Below are positions 1 to 10,751 of a stretch of DNA of 64,000 nt, piece after piece (the first letter of the stretch is position 1; each line of letters begins with the position of its first letter). Position numbers and translations under genes: made by a program. The stretch comes from Chlorobium sp. (GTDB lineage: Bacteria; Bacteroidota; Chlorobiia; Chlorobiales; Chlorobiaceae): contig SZXW01000014.1 of assembly GCA_005862285.1 (NCBI GenBank), positions 62,001-126,000 on the forward strand, in the 5' to 3' direction. Under the pieces are notes generated by a model. That model searched no databases and was not told the origin of the DNA. It saw only the letters and a program-made list of their open reading frames with translations.

Positions 1-222
1 AAAAAGGCAATCATCGACCGAGCTGCCGGAGGAAACCTTGAAACAATCGCCGGATACAATGTACAGGGCTTCAATAATCTTGACGGTTACAAATATCATT
101 TCGAGGGCGGCTGGATGCTGATCCGGCCATCCGGAACGGAACCGATACTGCGGTTGTATTGCGAAGCGGATTCCCAGGAAAAAGTTGACAAGGTACTTGC
201 GTTTGCATCAAAACTCGCCTGA
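1..222 (+). CDS. Phosphoglucomutase/phosphomannomutase, C-terminal fragment (cut by window start)
   Basis: Frame 1 is open from the first base to a TGA at 220-222 and encodes about 73 residues. The segment RPSGTEPILRLYCEA is the phosphate-binding loop of domain 4 of the alpha-D-phosphohexomutases, which interconvert hexose 1- and 6-phosphates. The catalytic serine and metal-binding domains lie outside the window, so PGM, PMM and GlmM-type members cannot be separated from this piece. A hairpin terminator follows directly. Confidence 0.85.
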   Translation, partial: KKAIIDRAAGGNLETIAGYNVQGFNNLDGYKYHFEGGWMLIRPSGTEPILRLYCEADSQEKVDKVLAFASKLA

Positions 223-241
223 TCATAGCGTTATCCGGAGA

Positions 242-276
242 TTTGCCTTATGATTTCCCGAGGCAAAGCCTTTTTT
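242..276 (+). terminator. Rho-independent terminator after the phosphohexomutase
   Basis: TTTGCCT (242-248) pairs with AGGCAAA (261-267) and is followed after GCC by six T. It lies 20 bases after the stop codon of the mutase. The rest of the gap up to 525 shows no convincing gene. Confidence 0.7.
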
Positions 277-525
277 CAGGAAGCTGGTAACATGAATTAA
301 TCATTGGACTTAACATACATCAAGAAAATTAACTGAATCAAAGAGCAAGATTTTATCATGTTTGTCGTCATATAAAGGTCTGGGTGAAGTGCACGGGGAA
401 GCGTATTCCTGTTCTTGACACACACTACGATAGAATCCATGAAAACCAGACGGAATGAAAGAATACAGAAGGATTGCAAGTGCCAGTAAATGATATCGAC
501 GATCGTGTAAAAAAATTCAGGAACG

Positions 526-1134
526 GTGACTTTATCAGCACATCAAGTAAGTGCCCTGATGGGCAACAATAAGGGCATTGCAAAATCGGGTATGACCTCA
601 CAGGAAGAATTGTTCAGGAATCTTGTTATCGAACACCAGGAAATGGTGATCAATACCTGTTACCGTTTTGTTTTCAACCGTGAAGATGCCGAAGATCTCG
701 CCCAGGAAGTATTTGTTGAAGTTTTCCGTTCTCTTGACCGATTCAGGGAAGAGGCGAAAATGTCAACATGGATTTACAGAATAGCCGTCAGCAAGTCACT
801 TGATCACCTGCGGCGAATGAAAAGAAAAAAAAGGTTCGGTTCATTGAAAAGATTGATCGGTTCTGAGGATCCCGGTGAAGATATCGCGGCTTCTTTGTCT
901 GATACGCCCGCTGAAACGTACGTTGGACAGGAAAGGATGAAAATTCTGCAGGATGCTCTCGATACCCTGCCTGACAGCCAGAAAACGGCCTTTCTGCTCA
1001 GTAAACAGGAAGGATTCAGCAACCAGGAAATTGCCGATATACTTAAAACATCCGTATCAGCAGTCGAATCACTGGTCCACAGAGCTAAAAAGAATCTTCA
1101 CGATAAACTTTATGCTTACTATGCAAATAACTGA
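526..1134 (+). CDS. ECF-family RNA polymerase sigma factor
   Basis: This 202-residue protein has sigma-70 region 2 at about 27-101 (core-binding [14 protein letters not shown], then STWIYRIA) and region 4 at about 143-195 with a helix-turn-helix ([20 protein letters not shown]). There is no region 1.1 or 3, which is the ECF architecture. The chosen start is a GTG with AGGAAC just upstream; ATG at 559 is an alternative. The next two genes encode a single-pass membrane protein and a Spy/CnrX-like periplasmic protein, so the factor is probably held at the membrane until an envelope signal arrives. The sigma call is firm; the signal is inferred. Confidence 0.9.
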   Translation: MTLSAHQVSALMGNNKGIAKSGMTSQEELFRNLVIEHQEMVINTCYRFVFNREDAEDLAQEVFVEVFRSLDRFREEAKMSTWIYRIAVSKSLDHLRRMKRKKRFGSLKRLIGSEDPGEDIAASLSDTPAETYVGQERMKILQDALDTLPDSQKTAFLLSKQEGFSNQEIADILKTSVSAVESLVHRAKKNLHDKLYAYYANN

Positions 1135-1197
1135 TTTTTATCCAGGCACAAAAGTTTTTCCAAAACCTGTCGTCAAATGTATAAACGGGAGTCAACG

Positions 1198-1587
1198 ATG
1201 AAAAAGAGTAACGTAAACATTGAGACCGAGATCGACAGGACGTTGAACCTGCTTGATGAAATGAAACCACTTGAGGTAAATCACTTTTTCAGGGTCAGGC
1301 TGATGCAAAGGATAGAACAGGAATCTGAACAGCGTTCAAACAAACTTGCCATCGGCCGGGGGGTGGGCAAGATCGATTTAAGATTTGCTTTCATGGCCTT
1401 GCTCATAATCATCAATGTAGCTTCTGCCATTGTCTCACTCATACATACCGACAGCCCAGTAAGGGCAGGTATCAGTGAAATGCTCGACTCTCAGGGTTAT
1501 GATTATGCAAGACCTGCATATGCCTATTATGACCCGACCGGAACGTTTCCGTCAGATGCGGAAACAAACAGCAACAAGAATCCCTGA
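1198..1587 (+). CDS. Small single-pass membrane protein, probable anti-sigma factor
   Basis: The start at ATG 1198 is preceded by GGGAG; an in-frame ATG at 1177 lacks a ribosome site. The 129-residue product has a charged N-terminal cytoplasmic part (about 1-60), one hydrophobic helix at about 62-84 and a short Tyr/Pro-rich outer tail. It contains no zinc-binding HxxxCxxC, so it is not a ZAS-type anti-sigma. Its place 63 bases after the ECF sigma gene and its topology match the CnrY/RsgI-like class of short anti-sigma proteins. This role is inferred from neighbourhood, since I see no recognisable domain. Confidence 0.6.
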   Translation: MKKSNVNIETEIDRTLNLLDEMKPLEVNHFFRVRLMQRIEQESEQRSNKLAIGRGVGKIDLRFAFMALLIIINVASAIVSLIHTDSPVRAGISEMLDSQGYDYARPAYAYYDPTGTFPSDAETNSNKNP

Positions 1588-1712
1588 GCCCAGCGAATGA
1601 TTTTCACAAAAAAATGATCGAATAAACACTTTTTAACGATACACAAGTTTCGAATCCCCGGAGCTTTCAATACACCATGTATTAAAACCTGGGTAACCTG
1701 ACCGGTAAAAAC

Positions 1713-2258
1713 ATGAATTTGCTGACCTCAAAAAAATTCGTAACAACAGCTCTCATTCTTCTTGTCCTGCTCAATGTCACACTTCTTGGCGTTCTCTGGT
1801 GGCAGAACATGGTTAAAAGCGAATACCAGCACGTTACCATAACACGGCAGATAAACCGCCAGCTTTCTTTGTCAGGTCCGCTTGCTTTAAGTGAATCGCA
1901 ATCAGCCAGTTTCCAGAAATTGCGCAAGGAGCACTTTGAAAAAGTTCTTCCTGAAATAGAGGCGATCAACGGGCAGAAAAAAATTATCATTGAAGAATCA
2001 CTGAAGGATCAGCCCGATATAAAAAAAATAGAAGCTCTTGCATCGAGCATCGGCATCCATCAGGCAACGATGGAACGCGAACTGGCAGCGCATTTTCATG
2101 AATTGTCCAAAATATGCACGCCGGAACAGCGGGATTCGTTAAAAACCGTTCTCGAGCATATCTCGACCCACAACCTGCCAAACAGAAGAGGTGAACGCTG
2201 GGGTTTTCTTCCGCCGTTCAGAGAAAGCATCACGGTTAAGGAAACACAGAGCAGGTAA
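1713..2258 (+). CDS. Periplasmic Spy/CpxP/CnrX-like sensor or chaperone, membrane-anchored
   Basis: The 181-residue protein starts with a hydrophobic anchor (about 9-29), followed by a helical, charged periplasmic domain. The stretch ICTPEQRDSLKTVLEHI matches the LTxxQ-type motif of the Spy/CpxP/ZraP and CnrX heavy-metal-sensor families. In CnrYXH-type systems such a protein relays an envelope or metal signal to an anti-sigma factor. It lies 125 bases after the probable anti-sigma gene. Family membership is fairly clear; the ligand cannot be read from sequence, and no His/Met metal-binding cluster is obvious. Confidence 0.7.
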   Translation: MNLLTSKKFVTTALILLVLLNVTLLGVLWWQNMVKSEYQHVTITRQINRQLSLSGPLALSESQSASFQKLRKEHFEKVLPEIEAINGQKKIIIEESLKDQPDIKKIEALASSIGIHQATMERELAAHFHELSKICTPEQRDSLKTVLEHISTHNLPNRRGERWGFLPPFRESITVKETQSR

Positions 2259-2273
2259 ACAACTCACCCTTTC

Positions 2274-2363
2274 TGTCATTCTGAGCGAAGCAAAGAATCC
2301 ATATCTTATTGTATATTAAGAAGATGGATTCTTCATTCCGTTATACTTCATTGCGGAATGACA
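2274..2363. repeat. Imperfect inverted repeat with GTCATTCTGA ends
   Basis: The left arm begins TGTCATTCTGAGCGAAGC and contains AGAATCCAT; the right arm contains ATGGATTCTT and ends GGAATGACA. The arms pair around an AT-rich centre at about 2303-2322. A related element lies at 62526-62623, so this is a dispersed repeat. It occupies most of the gap between two converging genes and could act as a transcription barrier. Confidence 0.75.
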
Positions 2364-2418
2364 AGCCCTTTGTCCCGGATTTTTTTTGATCTGATGTTGT
2401 CGGATCAATAACGGCCGA

Positions 2419-3939
2419 TCAGCCCTGAATGCGTGAAACCCTGTTTTTTACTTTACGGAAGGCCAGAACCGCTTCTTCACGGAAAAGCATGAGGGCGACA
2501 ATCATGTAAGCGACGAGAAAAACAATTTTTACGGCCAGCTCTGACCATGATGAGATAAGCATGGAAACAGAGAAATTCTGAAGCCAGCCGAGCAATACAC
2601 CTGCCGCAAGCAGCAGATTCAATTTTATCCAGTCATACTTCATGGGATAAAATTTCAGGGAATACCAGGCCATGACAAGGCACATCACCAGCGTGCCGGC
2701 AACAATCGCAAATGCCGCCCCGTCCATGCCTCCGAGGGGGATAAGAAGCCAGCAGCTGACCGCCGTCACTGCCGCACCGGCGAAAGTAACGACAGGAAGA
2801 CACCGGGTATTGCCGGTGATGAGAATGCCGGCCGAGAGATTGGTTGAAACCATGTCAAAAACATAGCTCAGGAAAATCCAGGGTAGAAAGCTCAGGCCGA
2901 TCCAGTATCGGGGAGGGAGAAGATAGAATTTTCCGGCATAATGGTACCGGACAATGTCCGGGACGAAATAGGACGCTGCCAGCGCAAGAAACATGACAAA
3001 CACCGAGGAAATGTTCATCACATGCCGAAACAGATTCGGAGCATCGGGATCTTTCGAATGCTGCAGGAAAAACGGCTGCCATGCGAAACGGAATACCTGG
3101 ATGAAAAGCTGCAGGATAACACCGAAAGCCGCTATCCTGCCATAAATACCCACGATATCGGAGGCCTGGTAACCCTGCCCGTAAATTCTCGTAATCTCCG
3201 AAGGCTGGATCCTGATAAGAATGTTTCTGTCGATCAGATGAATAAGCAGGCCGGCGATACCTGTCGGCACATAGGGCAACCCGATACGAAGCATCTCGCG
3301 AAGCTGACGGGAAGAAAAAAAGAGCCTGAACTTGCTGAAAACAGGGATTACCAGGAGAAGGCTTGCAAGGGAGCCGATCGCCTGACCGATGAATACGCCA
3401 TGAAGACCCGCATGCAGGGGGACGATAAGAATGATGGAACTGATAACGACCGCCACAACGCCGGCAACCCTTGCAACCGCGAAATGGATCGCCTTCCTTT
3501 TCAGCCGGAGCTCGGCAAAAGGTATCACCAGAAGGGTATCGAGCCAGAGAATCAGTGCTGCATATCTGAGGAACTGGGCATCGTCAACCGATATTTCTAT
3601 CAGGCCTGCAAGAAAAGGCGCAAAAAAAACAATAGCCAGAGAGAAAATCGTGGAAGTCAGAAGAAGGGTGAGGAAAGCCGTAGAAAAGAGACGCGTTTCA
3701 TCGCTCTCCCTCTCTGCGGAATCGGAAGCGACCTTCAAATAGGATGTTTCGAGCCCGTAAGCAAACACAACGTTCGCCAGCGCGATGTTTGCGTAGATGA
3801 TGGTCTGAATACCGTTATCGAAAGTGGTAAGTTTGTTGGCATAAAGCGGGACCAGCAGGTAATTGAGACTGCGGGCGAGAATGGTGCTTGTACCGTAGAT
3901 GACGGTATCTTTGAATAGAAGCTTTAACTTTGAAAACAT
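2419..3939 (-). CDS. Polysaccharide flippase (Wzx/MATE-type membrane protein)
   Basis: The 506-residue protein is hydrophobic throughout with about 12-14 predicted membrane helices and an N-terminal segment ([20 protein letters not shown]) typical of the polysaccharide-biosynthesis / MOP flippase superfamily. Such proteins move lipid-linked oligosaccharide across the inner membrane for O-antigen or exopolysaccharide assembly. The gene follows the small coiled-coil membrane protein at 3960-4298 by 20 bases on the same strand, so the two are probably co-transcribed. No glycosyltransferase cluster is adjacent, so the substrate is unknown. Confidence 0.85.
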   Translation of the reverse strand: MFSKLKLLFKDTVIYGTSTILARSLNYLLVPLYANKLTTFDNGIQTIIYANIALANVVFAYGLETSYLKVASDSAERESDETRLFSTAFLTLLLTSTIFSLAIVFFAPFLAGLIEISVDDAQFLRYAALILWLDTLLVIPFAELRLKRKAIHFAVARVAGVVAVVISSIILIVPLHAGLHGVFIGQAIGSLASLLLVIPVFSKFRLFFSSRQLREMLRIGLPYVPTGIAGLLIHLIDRNILIRIQPSEITRIYGQGYQASDIVGIYGRIAAFGVILQLFIQVFRFAWQPFFLQHSKDPDAPNLFRHVMNISSVFVMFLALAASYFVPDIVRYHYAGKFYLLPPRYWIGLSFLPWIFLSYVFDMVSTNLSAGILITGNTRCLPVVTFAGAAVTAVSCWLLIPLGGMDGAAFAIVAGTLVMCLVMAWYSLKFYPMKYDWIKLNLLLAAGVLLGWLQNFSVSMLISSWSELAVKIVFLVAYMIVALMLFREEAVLAFRKVKNRVSRIQG

Positions 3940-3959
3940 GCAGGGTAATCCAACCTTAC

Positions 3960-4298
3960 TTATGCCAAATCGTTATTTACCGTTCCGTTGCCATTGGTTG
4001 CAGCCTTTCGTTTCCTCAGCTCCTCCTGATCGATCTGGAACCTTCCGTCTTTCTGAACGACAGGTATTTTTGAAATCACTTCCCTGAGGTGTCTCTGGGC
4101 TTCCTCCTGCTGCCTTTTGAGGTTTTCAAGCTCTGCCCCTTGAAGCCCTACAGGATTGTTCTCGTCGATAAGCGTGCTTTTCAGGGATTCAATTTCCAGG
4201 TTCTGCTCTTTTTTCATATACCCTACAAATTTTCTGAGTATGACAACCAGAAAGACAAACAGCAGAATGGATATGACAAAAAGGACAATCCAGCTCAT
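3960..4298 (-). CDS. Small membrane protein with N-terminal helix and coiled coil
   Basis: The 112-residue product has one N-terminal membrane helix (about 3-25), then a Glu/Lys/Gln-rich stretch with heptad character (about 60-80, [20 protein letters not shown]) and a polar tail. I do not recognise a family. It is immediately upstream of the flippase on the same strand, so it may be an accessory to that transporter, but nothing in the sequence proves it. Confidence 0.6.
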   Translation of the reverse strand: MSWIVLFVISILLFVFLVVILRKFVGYMKKEQNLEIESLKSTLIDENNPVGLQGAELENLKRQQEEAQRHLREVISKIPVVQKDGRFQIDQEELRKRKAATNGNGTVNNDLA

Positions 4299-4419
4299 AA
4301 CCGTAGTATTATTAATTATGAAAGCAATTTATAATTACCCAATTTAGCCGATATTACCATTTAAAAAAATGAGTAACCTGCTATCTTTTCTCCATGCAGG
4401 CATCTATTTGCAGCCAACA

Positions 4420-5400
4420 ATGAATGCACCATCGATCAGGCGGGATATTACAGAAACCGGCAAAGAAATTCTCCTGAAAGAAGCGGATGCTATCCGCCTT
4501 ATGGCAGAGCGTCTGGATGAAGAATTTTCGAAAGCGGTAAAGATGCTCGTATCCTGCAGCGGGAAAATCATTATTTCAGGTATGGGAAAATCAGGTATTA
4601 TCGCCCAGAAAATCGCGGCTACCATGGCATCGACAGGTTCGACAGCGGTTTTCCTCCATCCTGCAGATGCCGCACATGGTGACCTTGGCATCGTTTCCCG
4701 CGATGATGTTGTAATCTGTCTTTCGAAAAGCGGCACAACGGAAGAGCTGAATTTCATTTTTCCAGCACTCAGACAGATCGGTGTACAGATTATCGCAATG
4801 ACAGGCAACAGTCGCTCCTTTCTTGCAGAAAATGCGGATATCGTCCTCGATACCGGCATCGGGCAGGAAGCATGTCCATACGACCTCGCCCCCACCACTT
4901 CGACTACCGCGATGCTCGCAATGGGGGACGCACTGGCGATATCCCTGATGCAAGAGAAAGATTTCACCTGGCAGGATTTCGCACTGACACACCCCAAAGG
5001 CTCTCTCGGTCGAAGACTTACGGTCAAAGCTTCCGATATCATGTCAAAAGGGGATGCTCTGCCTCTGGTAGAAGAAACGGCATCTATTGCCGAGCTCATC
5101 CTTGAAATGACATCGAAACGTCTGGGGGTCAGTGCCGTGATAAACCGGGAAGGCTGCCTTACCGGGATATTCACCGACGGCGATCTGCGCCGGGTGGTAC
5201 AACAGGGAGGGGATCCCCTTAAGCTCAGCGCGTGCGAAGTCATGACTCCGAACCCTAAAACAGTCAACACATCAACTATGGCAAAGGAATGTCTTGACAT
5301 TCTTGAAACCTACCGTATCACCCAGCTCCTGGTTTGTGACAAGGAACGGCGGCCAATAGGAATTGTCCATATTCACGACCTGATAACGCTCGGCATTTGA
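4420..5400 (+). CDS. kdsD: Arabinose-5-phosphate isomerase (KdsD/KpsF family)
   Basis: The enzyme converts ribulose 5-phosphate to arabinose 5-phosphate, the first step to KDO for lipopolysaccharide. From ATG 4420 the protein has 326 residues, the usual family length, and its N-terminus aligns with KdsD; ATG 4369 would add 17 atypical residues. A SIS domain spans about 45-180 with GKIIISGMGKSG (48-59) and STGSTAVFLHPADAAHGDLG (71-90). Two CBS domains follow (about 208-326). The gene diverges from the flippase operon. Confidence 0.92.
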   Translation: MNAPSIRRDITETGKEILLKEADAIRLMAERLDEEFSKAVKMLVSCSGKIIISGMGKSGIIAQKIAATMASTGSTAVFLHPADAAHGDLGIVSRDDVVICLSKSGTTEELNFIFPALRQIGVQIIAMTGNSRSFLAENADIVLDTGIGQEACPYDLAPTTSTTAMLAMGDALAISLMQEKDFTWQDFALTHPKGSLGRRLTVKASDIMSKGDALPLVEETASIAELILEMTSKRLGVSAVINREGCLTGIFTDGDLRRVVQQGGDPLKLSACEVMTPNPKTVNTSTMAKECLDILETYRITQLLVCDKERRPIGIVHIHDLITLGI

Positions 5401-5491
5401 ACCAGTGCAGCTGTCTTACAATACCTGACGGCCGTTTCTTTTTTAAGAAGCCTTTTGATATATTTAGTTATACTGGTTTAAAATTGATTCG

Positions 5492-5905
5492 ATGGCCAAA
5501 AGTAAATGCAACATAGCGTGCAGTATCTGGCGATCTTTTGAGATTCTTCTTTTTTTTGTGATTTCAGTTGTCGGTTTCAATATCATCAAGACAACGTCCC
5601 TGAACACCAAGTCAAAGGAAAAGACGCTCTCTGAAAAAGTTGCCACACAGTACGAACATTCAAGGGACGAACTGACTTTCAACAACGGATTGACCCGCCT
5701 GAAAGAGTTCTTCAGCCACCAGTCGAAAAAAAACGCTCCACACTCAGTAGCGTCCGGTTTCCATACATTTTCTACAACTCTCCATCACCGCCAGTTTTTC
5801 CTTCCCGGATACAGTCCGATACCTGAAAAAGAATATACTTCGTCGTTCTCTCTTCCTTTCAAACCAGCCAATCTGTTACAACAGAATCCCGTACTTCTGA
5901 TTTAA
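5492..5905 (+). CDS. Hypothetical small membrane protein upstream of bchH
   Basis: This open frame encodes 137 residues with one hydrophobic helix at about 13-30 (SFEILLFFVISVVGFNII) followed by a polar, Ser/His-rich region. I recognise no domain. It is on the same strand as bchH, 128 bases upstream. The composition is protein-like but there is no strong ribosome site, so the coding call is tentative. Confidence 0.45.
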   Translation: MAKSKCNIACSIWRSFEILLFFVISVVGFNIIKTTSLNTKSKEKTLSEKVATQYEHSRDELTFNNGLTRLKEFFSHQSKKNAPHSVASGFHTFSTTLHHRQFFLPGYSPIPEKEYTSSFSLPFKPANLLQQNPVLLI

Positions 5906-5991
5906 ACAGTTTCAGCATTGATAAACCAGATCCGGCACAAGAATTTTGTCTATCAATGCATAGCGGTGCCGACGACAGGAAAAAGCAGCTA

Positions 5992-6006
5992 AATACTGAC
6001 AGTATT
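5992..6006. promoter_or_regulatory. Perfect 7-1-7 palindrome upstream of bchH (candidate operator)
   Basis: AATACTGACAGTATT is an exact dyad with a single central base. It ends 27 bases before the bchH start codon, where a dimeric repressor would block initiation or act on the leader. No T-run follows, so it is not a terminator. The binding protein is unknown. Confidence 0.4.
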
Positions 6007-6033
6007 CACATTTTTTATTGACAGGTTGGACTT

Positions 6034-9000
6034 ATGCATTTTGTCTTTCTTACCATGGAAGCCACCAACAACAGCGTGCTGAAAGCTGCTGCCGGTGAGC
6101 TTAAAAGAAAGTTCGGTGCAGATCTGAAAGTTTCTGTTTTCAGTCTGGGCCTCAACAACAGCAAAAAGCTCTGGGAAACCCTCGAAGTAACCCTCCCTGA
6201 AGCCGATTTTGTTTTCGGCTCGATGCTGTTCAGCGAAGAAATCGTCCGTCCCCTCCAGAAACTGCTTGAACCGCTCACATGCCCGATTTGCATGATCACA
6301 AGCAATCCTGTCCTGGTAAACCAGACACAGCTCGGCAAATTCTCGCTCCGCAAACCTGCCAGGGAAGAAGCGAAAGAATCAGGAATTTTCAAGCAATGGA
6401 CAGCGAAACTCAAGCCGAAGCATAATGCCCAGGAAAACCAGCGTCAGCTTTCTCTGGTCCGCAATGTCAGCAAAATTATGAAGCACCTGCCCGGAAGGGC
6501 CCGCGATATCTATGTCTTCATTGCCGCCCACCAGTTTTGGCTCAACGGGACCCAGGACAACCTGGAACGGTTCCTCTGCCTGCTCGTTGAACGATATATT
6601 CCCGGCTGGAAAGGGAGGCTTCCCCAGGAAAACCCGGTGTTTTACCCGGAAAGTGCCATATGCCATCCTGATGCACCTGAACCATTTCTGTCCGCCGGCA
6701 GTTACCTTGACTGGCACAGGAAAAGCAGGCCGGGCACTAAAGGAAACCCTGTCGTGATTCTTGCAATGCGCTCGACAGTGCTGAGCAGGAATACGGCTCA
6801 CCTCGATTCCCTTGTACGGTCCCTCGAATCGGCGGGTTTACAAAGCTGTATCATCTACAGCGGAGGCCTCGATGTACGCCCTGCGTTCGACCTGTTCCTC
6901 GGCAGGGAAATACCTGGTTCTCTGAAACCCCGTCTGCTCCTGAACGCGACAGGCTTTTCAATTGTAGGCGGCCCGGCTGAAAACAAGGCCCCAGAAGCGG
7001 TCGCCGCTCTGAAGAAACTCGATATCCCGTGTTTCAACCTCATTCCACTTTCTTTCCAGCCGATCGAGCAATGGCGTGAAAGCAGCCTCGGACTGACCCC
7101 AATGCAGACTGCATTCAGCGTCGCAATTCCCGAACTCGACGGTTCCATAGAGCCGCTGGTCTATGCGGGAACGGAAGGAGGGAATGAACGGACTATACCG
7201 CTGGAACAGGAACTCGGGACCGTAACGGAACGAGTCCGACGATTTATCAGGCTGCAGGAAAAACCCGGACAGGAAAAGAAAATCGCAATTGTGCTTTTCA
7301 ATTTCCCGCCCAACCTCGGCAATGCCGGAACGGCGGCCTACCTCGATGTTTTTGAAAGCCTGCACCGTCTTCTCCTGGAAATGAAAGCCGGGGGTTACAA
7401 GGTCGAAGTCCCGGAAAATGCTGAAAAACTGAGAACCGTGCTGCTTGAAGGCAACAGGCTGATTTACGGCACAGACGGTAACGTCGAAGCACACCTGCCG
7501 GTTGAAGATTACCGGAAATTCTTTCCTGATTACACCTCCATCGAACCTTTCTGGGGTGACGCTCCCGGTGAGATCCTCAACGACCGCAAACGGTTTCATA
7601 TCCTCGGCTGCTCGCTCGGAAACATCTTTATCGGCCAGCAGCCTAGCTTCGGGTACGAGCGTGACCCTATGCGGCTGCTCATGGCGAAGGATGCCGCGCC
7701 GAACCATGCATTCGCTGCTTTCTATACCTGGATCGAAAAATGCTTCGACGCCGATGCCGTCGTGCATTTCGGCACTCACGGCGCACTCGAATTCATGCCT
7801 GGCAAGCAGGTCGGCCTTTCGAACGCATGCTGGCCGAAAAAGCTGATCGGCAGCCTCCCGAACTTCTACTGCTACTGCGTGAACAATCCCAGTGAAGGTT
7901 CGATCGCGAAACGGCGTGGATTCGCGACACTCATCAGCTATCTCTCGCCTCCTCTTGAACATGCCGGTCTCTACAAGAGCCTCGGAAAACTGAAAGAGAT
8001 GATATCGGCCTACAGAAGATCCCCTTCGGACGAACTTTTATCGGAGCTGAAAGAGCTTGCTGCCAGCCTTGAACTGAACAAAGGCCTGCAGGAAGAACAG
8101 GAGGAACTTTACCTTGCAAGACTGTTGAATGAGCTCTATCTGGTAGAGGAACGCATGATCCCGCTTGGACTTCATATCATGGGTGAGGCACCGGCTCCCG
8201 AAAGTCTCTGCGACCACCTCGCACTGCTTTCAGCACACAGCCGGCCCGAACTTGAAGGCCGCACATTGCCCGAAATGATCGCTCGCGGACTTCATTACGA
8301 TTACAGCAGGATAATCGATGCAATGGATACTGACTTGGAGCTTCAGCAGCAATGGAAACGGATAACTTCCATCTGCCGCGAAGCTGTAAGAAAGTTTCTG
8401 GGAACAGCACCTTCCGGAAAAAGCTCGGCAATACCGGCCTCCAGAATCCTTCAAGGAAGCCTTGCCGTGAGAATTTCCGAAGCCTCCAGTTACCTGCATC
8501 ACGAGGCAGGCATCAGGCATCAGGAACTGGAACGGTTCTGGCATTTCCTGAACACGGTGCTCATGAACCTCTCGGAAAACCATGAACTGAAAGCGCTCCT
8601 CCGTGCACTCGACGGCAGGTATATCCCTCCGTCACCCGGAAATGATCTGGTCCGCAATCCTGAAATCGTACCCACCGGACGAAATATCCACAGCCTCGAT
8701 CCATACACCATACCATCGTCGTTCGCGCAGAAGGCCGGGAAAACTTCAGCCGAACAGCTTATCGAGCAGTACCGGGAGGAAAGCGGTGAACTGCCCGATT
8801 CGATTGCGCTTGTACTCTGGGGAACGGACAATCTGAAAAGCGACGGGGAAGGCATTGCCCAGGCTTTCGCGCTGATGGGAGTAAGAGCAAAAACCGACGA
8901 ACTCGGTAAAATCGCTGACGTCGAACTCTTGGAACTCACGGAACTTGGCCGGCCGCGCATCGATGTCGTCATGACTGTCAGCGGCATTTTCAGGGACCTT

Positions 9001-9873
9001 CTCCCGCTTCAGGTGCGACTGCTCGACAAGGCCGCACGTCAGGCAGCCGCCGCGGACGAGCCCGAAGAGATGAATTTCCTCCGAAAACATGTCAGGCAGG
9101 AGATGCTCGAACGGAACTGCACTTTCGAGGAAGCGTCAAACAGGGTATATTCCAATGCACCCGGCAGTTATGGAGCGAACGTCAACCACCTTGTCGAAAG
9201 CAGTTCCTGGGAAGAGGACAGTCAGCTCGCAAATGCTTTCGTCAGCCGAAAGAGTTTCGCCGTAACAGCAGAGGGCCAGTGGGAGGAATGTCCCGAGGCA
9301 CTTCGCTCCGCCCTTAAAAATGTCACCCTCGCGTTCCAGAATATTGACAGTTATGAGATCGGTATTTCGGATATTGATCATTATTATGAGTATCTTGGAG
9401 GCGTTTCAAAAACTGTGGAGCACCTGAGCAAGGCAAAACCGAAAGTGATGGTAGGCGACATCGACGGTACCGGAAAAAAACAGAGAATCTGTTCGCTCGA
9501 AAAAATGGTTTCGCTCGAGGCCCGCACGAAAATGCTCAACCCGAAGTGGTATGAATCCATGCTCGAGCACGGATACGAGGGAGTCAGGGAAATCGAGGCC
9601 CATCTCGGCAACACCTATGGTTGGAGCGCAACTGCATCTGCAGTGAACAAGTGGACATACGACCAGTTCAATGCCACTTTCCTGCAGGACAGCGCGATGC
9701 TCGAACGTCTCGCTTCGCTCAACCCGCAGGCAACCATGTCGATGACACAGCGGCTTCTCGAAGCAAACTCCAGGGGGTTCTGGGAAGCTGATGACGGAGT
9801 GATCGAAAAGCTTCAAGATATCTATGCTGATCTTGAAACAAGAATGGAAGGTGCACATATCGAGCACCGGTAA
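6034..9873 (+). CDS. bchH: Magnesium chelatase large subunit H (BchH/CobN family)
   Basis: BchH binds protoporphyrin IX and, with the BchI-BchD ATPase, inserts Mg2+ at the branch point to bacteriochlorophyll. The 1279-residue length is normal for the family. An N-terminal chelatase-H domain (about 1-160) precedes the CobN/Mg-chelatase region, with the signature [20 protein letters not shown] at about 575-594. AGGTTGGA stands upstream of the ATG. Green sulfur bacteria are known to carry three paralogues (BchH, BchS, BchT). Adjacency to bchM and bchE favours BchH, but sequence alone does not settle which paralogue this is. No bchI or bchD is in the window. Confidence 0.92.
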   Translation: MHFVFLTMEATNNSVLKAAAGELKRKFGADLKVSVFSLGLNNSKKLWETLEVTLPEADFVFGSMLFSEEIVRPLQKLLEPLTCPICMITSNPVLVNQTQLGKFSLRKPAREEAKESGIFKQWTAKLKPKHNAQENQRQLSLVRNVSKIMKHLPGRARDIYVFIAAHQFWLNGTQDNLERFLCLLVERYIPGWKGRLPQENPVFYPESAICHPDAPEPFLSAGSYLDWHRKSRPGTKGNPVVILAMRSTVLSRNTAHLDSLVRSLESAGLQSCIIYSGGLDVRPAFDLFLGREIPGSLKPRLLLNATGFSIVGGPAENKAPEAVAALKKLDIPCFNLIPLSFQPIEQWRESSLGLTPMQTAFSVAIPELDGSIEPLVYAGTEGGNERTIPLEQELGTVTERVRRFIRLQEKPGQEKKIAIVLFNFPPNLGNAGTAAYLDVFESLHRLLLEMKAGGYKVEVPENAEKLRTVLLEGNRLIYGTDGNVEAHLPVEDYRKFFPDYTSIEPFWGDAPGEILNDRKRFHILGCSLGNIFIGQQPSFGYERDPMRLLMAKDAAPNHAFAAFYTWIEKCFDADAVVHFGTHGALEFMPGKQVGLSNACWPKKLIGSLPNFYCYCVNNPSEGSIAKRRGFATLISYLSPPLEHAGLYKSLGKLKEMISAYRRSPSDELLSELKELAASLELNKGLQEEQEELYLARLLNELYLVEERMIPLGLHIMGEAPAPESLCDHLALLSAHSRPELEGRTLPEMIARGLHYDYSRIIDAMDTDLELQQQWKRITSICREAVRKFLGTAPSGKSSAIPASRILQGSLAVRISEASSYLHHEAGIRHQELERFWHFLNTVLMNLSENHELKALLRALDGRYIPPSPGNDLVRNPEIVPTGRNIHSLDPYTIPSSFAQKAGKTSAEQLIEQYREESGELPDSIALVLWGTDNLKSDGEGIAQAFALMGVRAKTDELGKIADVELLELTELGRPRIDVVMTVSGIFRDLLPLQVRLLDKAARQAAAADEPEEMNFLRKHVRQEMLERNCTFEEASNRVYSNAPGSYGANVNHLVESSSWEEDSQLANAFVSRKSFAVTAEGQWEECPEALRSALKNVTLAFQNIDSYEIGISDIDHYYEYLGGVSKTVEHLSKAKPKVMVGDIDGTGKKQRICSLEKMVSLEARTKMLNPKWYESMLEHGYEGVREIEAHLGNTYGWSATASAVNKWTYDQFNATFLQDSAMLERLASLNPQATMSMTQRLLEANSRGFWEADDGVIEKLQDIYADLETRMEGAHIEHR

Positions 9874-9915
9874 ACGATTTAAATTAAGTCAACCTTGCAA
9901 CGTAATACACATACC

Positions 9916-10614
9916 ATGAGCAGCACCTCTTTCAATGCCGAAGAACACAAGAAAATGCTTCGTACCTATTTCAACGGACAGGGATTTCATCGCTGGGCGT
10001 CGATTTACGGTAACGACAAGCTTTCAACCGTCAGAAACACAGTCCGGCAGGGCCATGCGGTTATGATGGACAAGGCTTTTGATTGGCTGCAGCAGCTTGG
10101 GCTCCCTCAAGGGGCGACAATTCTCGATGCCGGTTGCGGAACAGGACTTTTCAGCATAAGACTTGCGAAGGCAGGATACAAAGTCAAGTCAGTTGATATA
10201 GCCTCTCAAATGGTTGACAAGGCAAAAGCCGATGCTATCAAACAGGGGGTCAAAAAAAACATTGAATTCGAAGTGAACACCATAGAATCAGTGTCCGGCA
10301 CCTATGACGCTGTGGTCTGCTTCGACGTACTGATCCATTACCCGTCGGAAGGCTTTCTTCAGGCGTTCGGCAACCTGGCCCGCCTTACAAAAGGGCCTGT
10401 CATTTTCACTTACGCCCCATACAACAGGATCCTTGCATTGCAGCACTGGATCGGCGGATATTTCCCTAAAAAGGAACGCCGGACAACCATCCAGATGATC
10501 ACTGATGAACAGATGAACAAGGCCATGAAAACAACCGGGATGCAGGTCAACAAACATGAGAAGATCAGTTGGGGTTTTTACCATACCATGCTGATGAGTG
10601 CTTCTCACAACTGA
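9916..10614 (+). CDS. bchM: Magnesium-protoporphyrin IX O-methyltransferase
   Basis: BchM uses S-adenosylmethionine to methylate the C13 propionate of Mg-protoporphyrin IX. From ATG 9916 the product has 232 residues; a TTG at 9895 would add seven. SAM motif I is [12 protein letters not shown] (69-80), and the conserved [20 protein letters not shown] of BchM/ChlM follows later. It starts about 40 bases after bchH and acts on the product of that chelatase, so co-transcription is likely. Confidence 0.93.
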   Translation: MSSTSFNAEEHKKMLRTYFNGQGFHRWASIYGNDKLSTVRNTVRQGHAVMMDKAFDWLQQLGLPQGATILDAGCGTGLFSIRLAKAGYKVKSVDIASQMVDKAKADAIKQGVKKNIEFEVNTIESVSGTYDAVVCFDVLIHYPSEGFLQAFGNLARLTKGPVIFTYAPYNRILALQHWIGGYFPKKERRTTIQMITDEQMNKAMKTTGMQVNKHEKISWGFYHTMLMSASHN

Positions 10615-10751
10615 GCTCCTGCATGAAAACCTTATGAATTTTTTATAAATTAATTGTAAATTAAAGTTCAGGGATTTTTTAATTGACGGAAAGCATTATC
10701 CCCATTGCAGTCCCTGTTTTGTAAAACTATATACCTGGAGGGTGGTTACCG

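Noticed and set aside
2941-3918. Long plus-strand open frame of 325 codons
   Set aside because: It is the antisense of the flippase gene; its composition (Arg/Asp/Lys-rich, no fold) is that of a shadow frame.
6018-6023. TTGACA as a -35 box for bchH
   Set aside because: It is only 11 bases from the start codon, so no -10 or leader would fit for that gene.
6958-7962. Minus-strand open frame of 334 codons across bchH
   Set aside because: It lies within the coding sequence of the Mg-chelatase subunit and shows no family pattern.
10705-10733. TTGCAG-N17-TATATA as a bchE promoter
   Set aside because: Transcription would start at about 10740, inside the ribosome-binding GGAGGG at 10737-10742, leaving no usable site; bchE more likely shares the upstream transcript.
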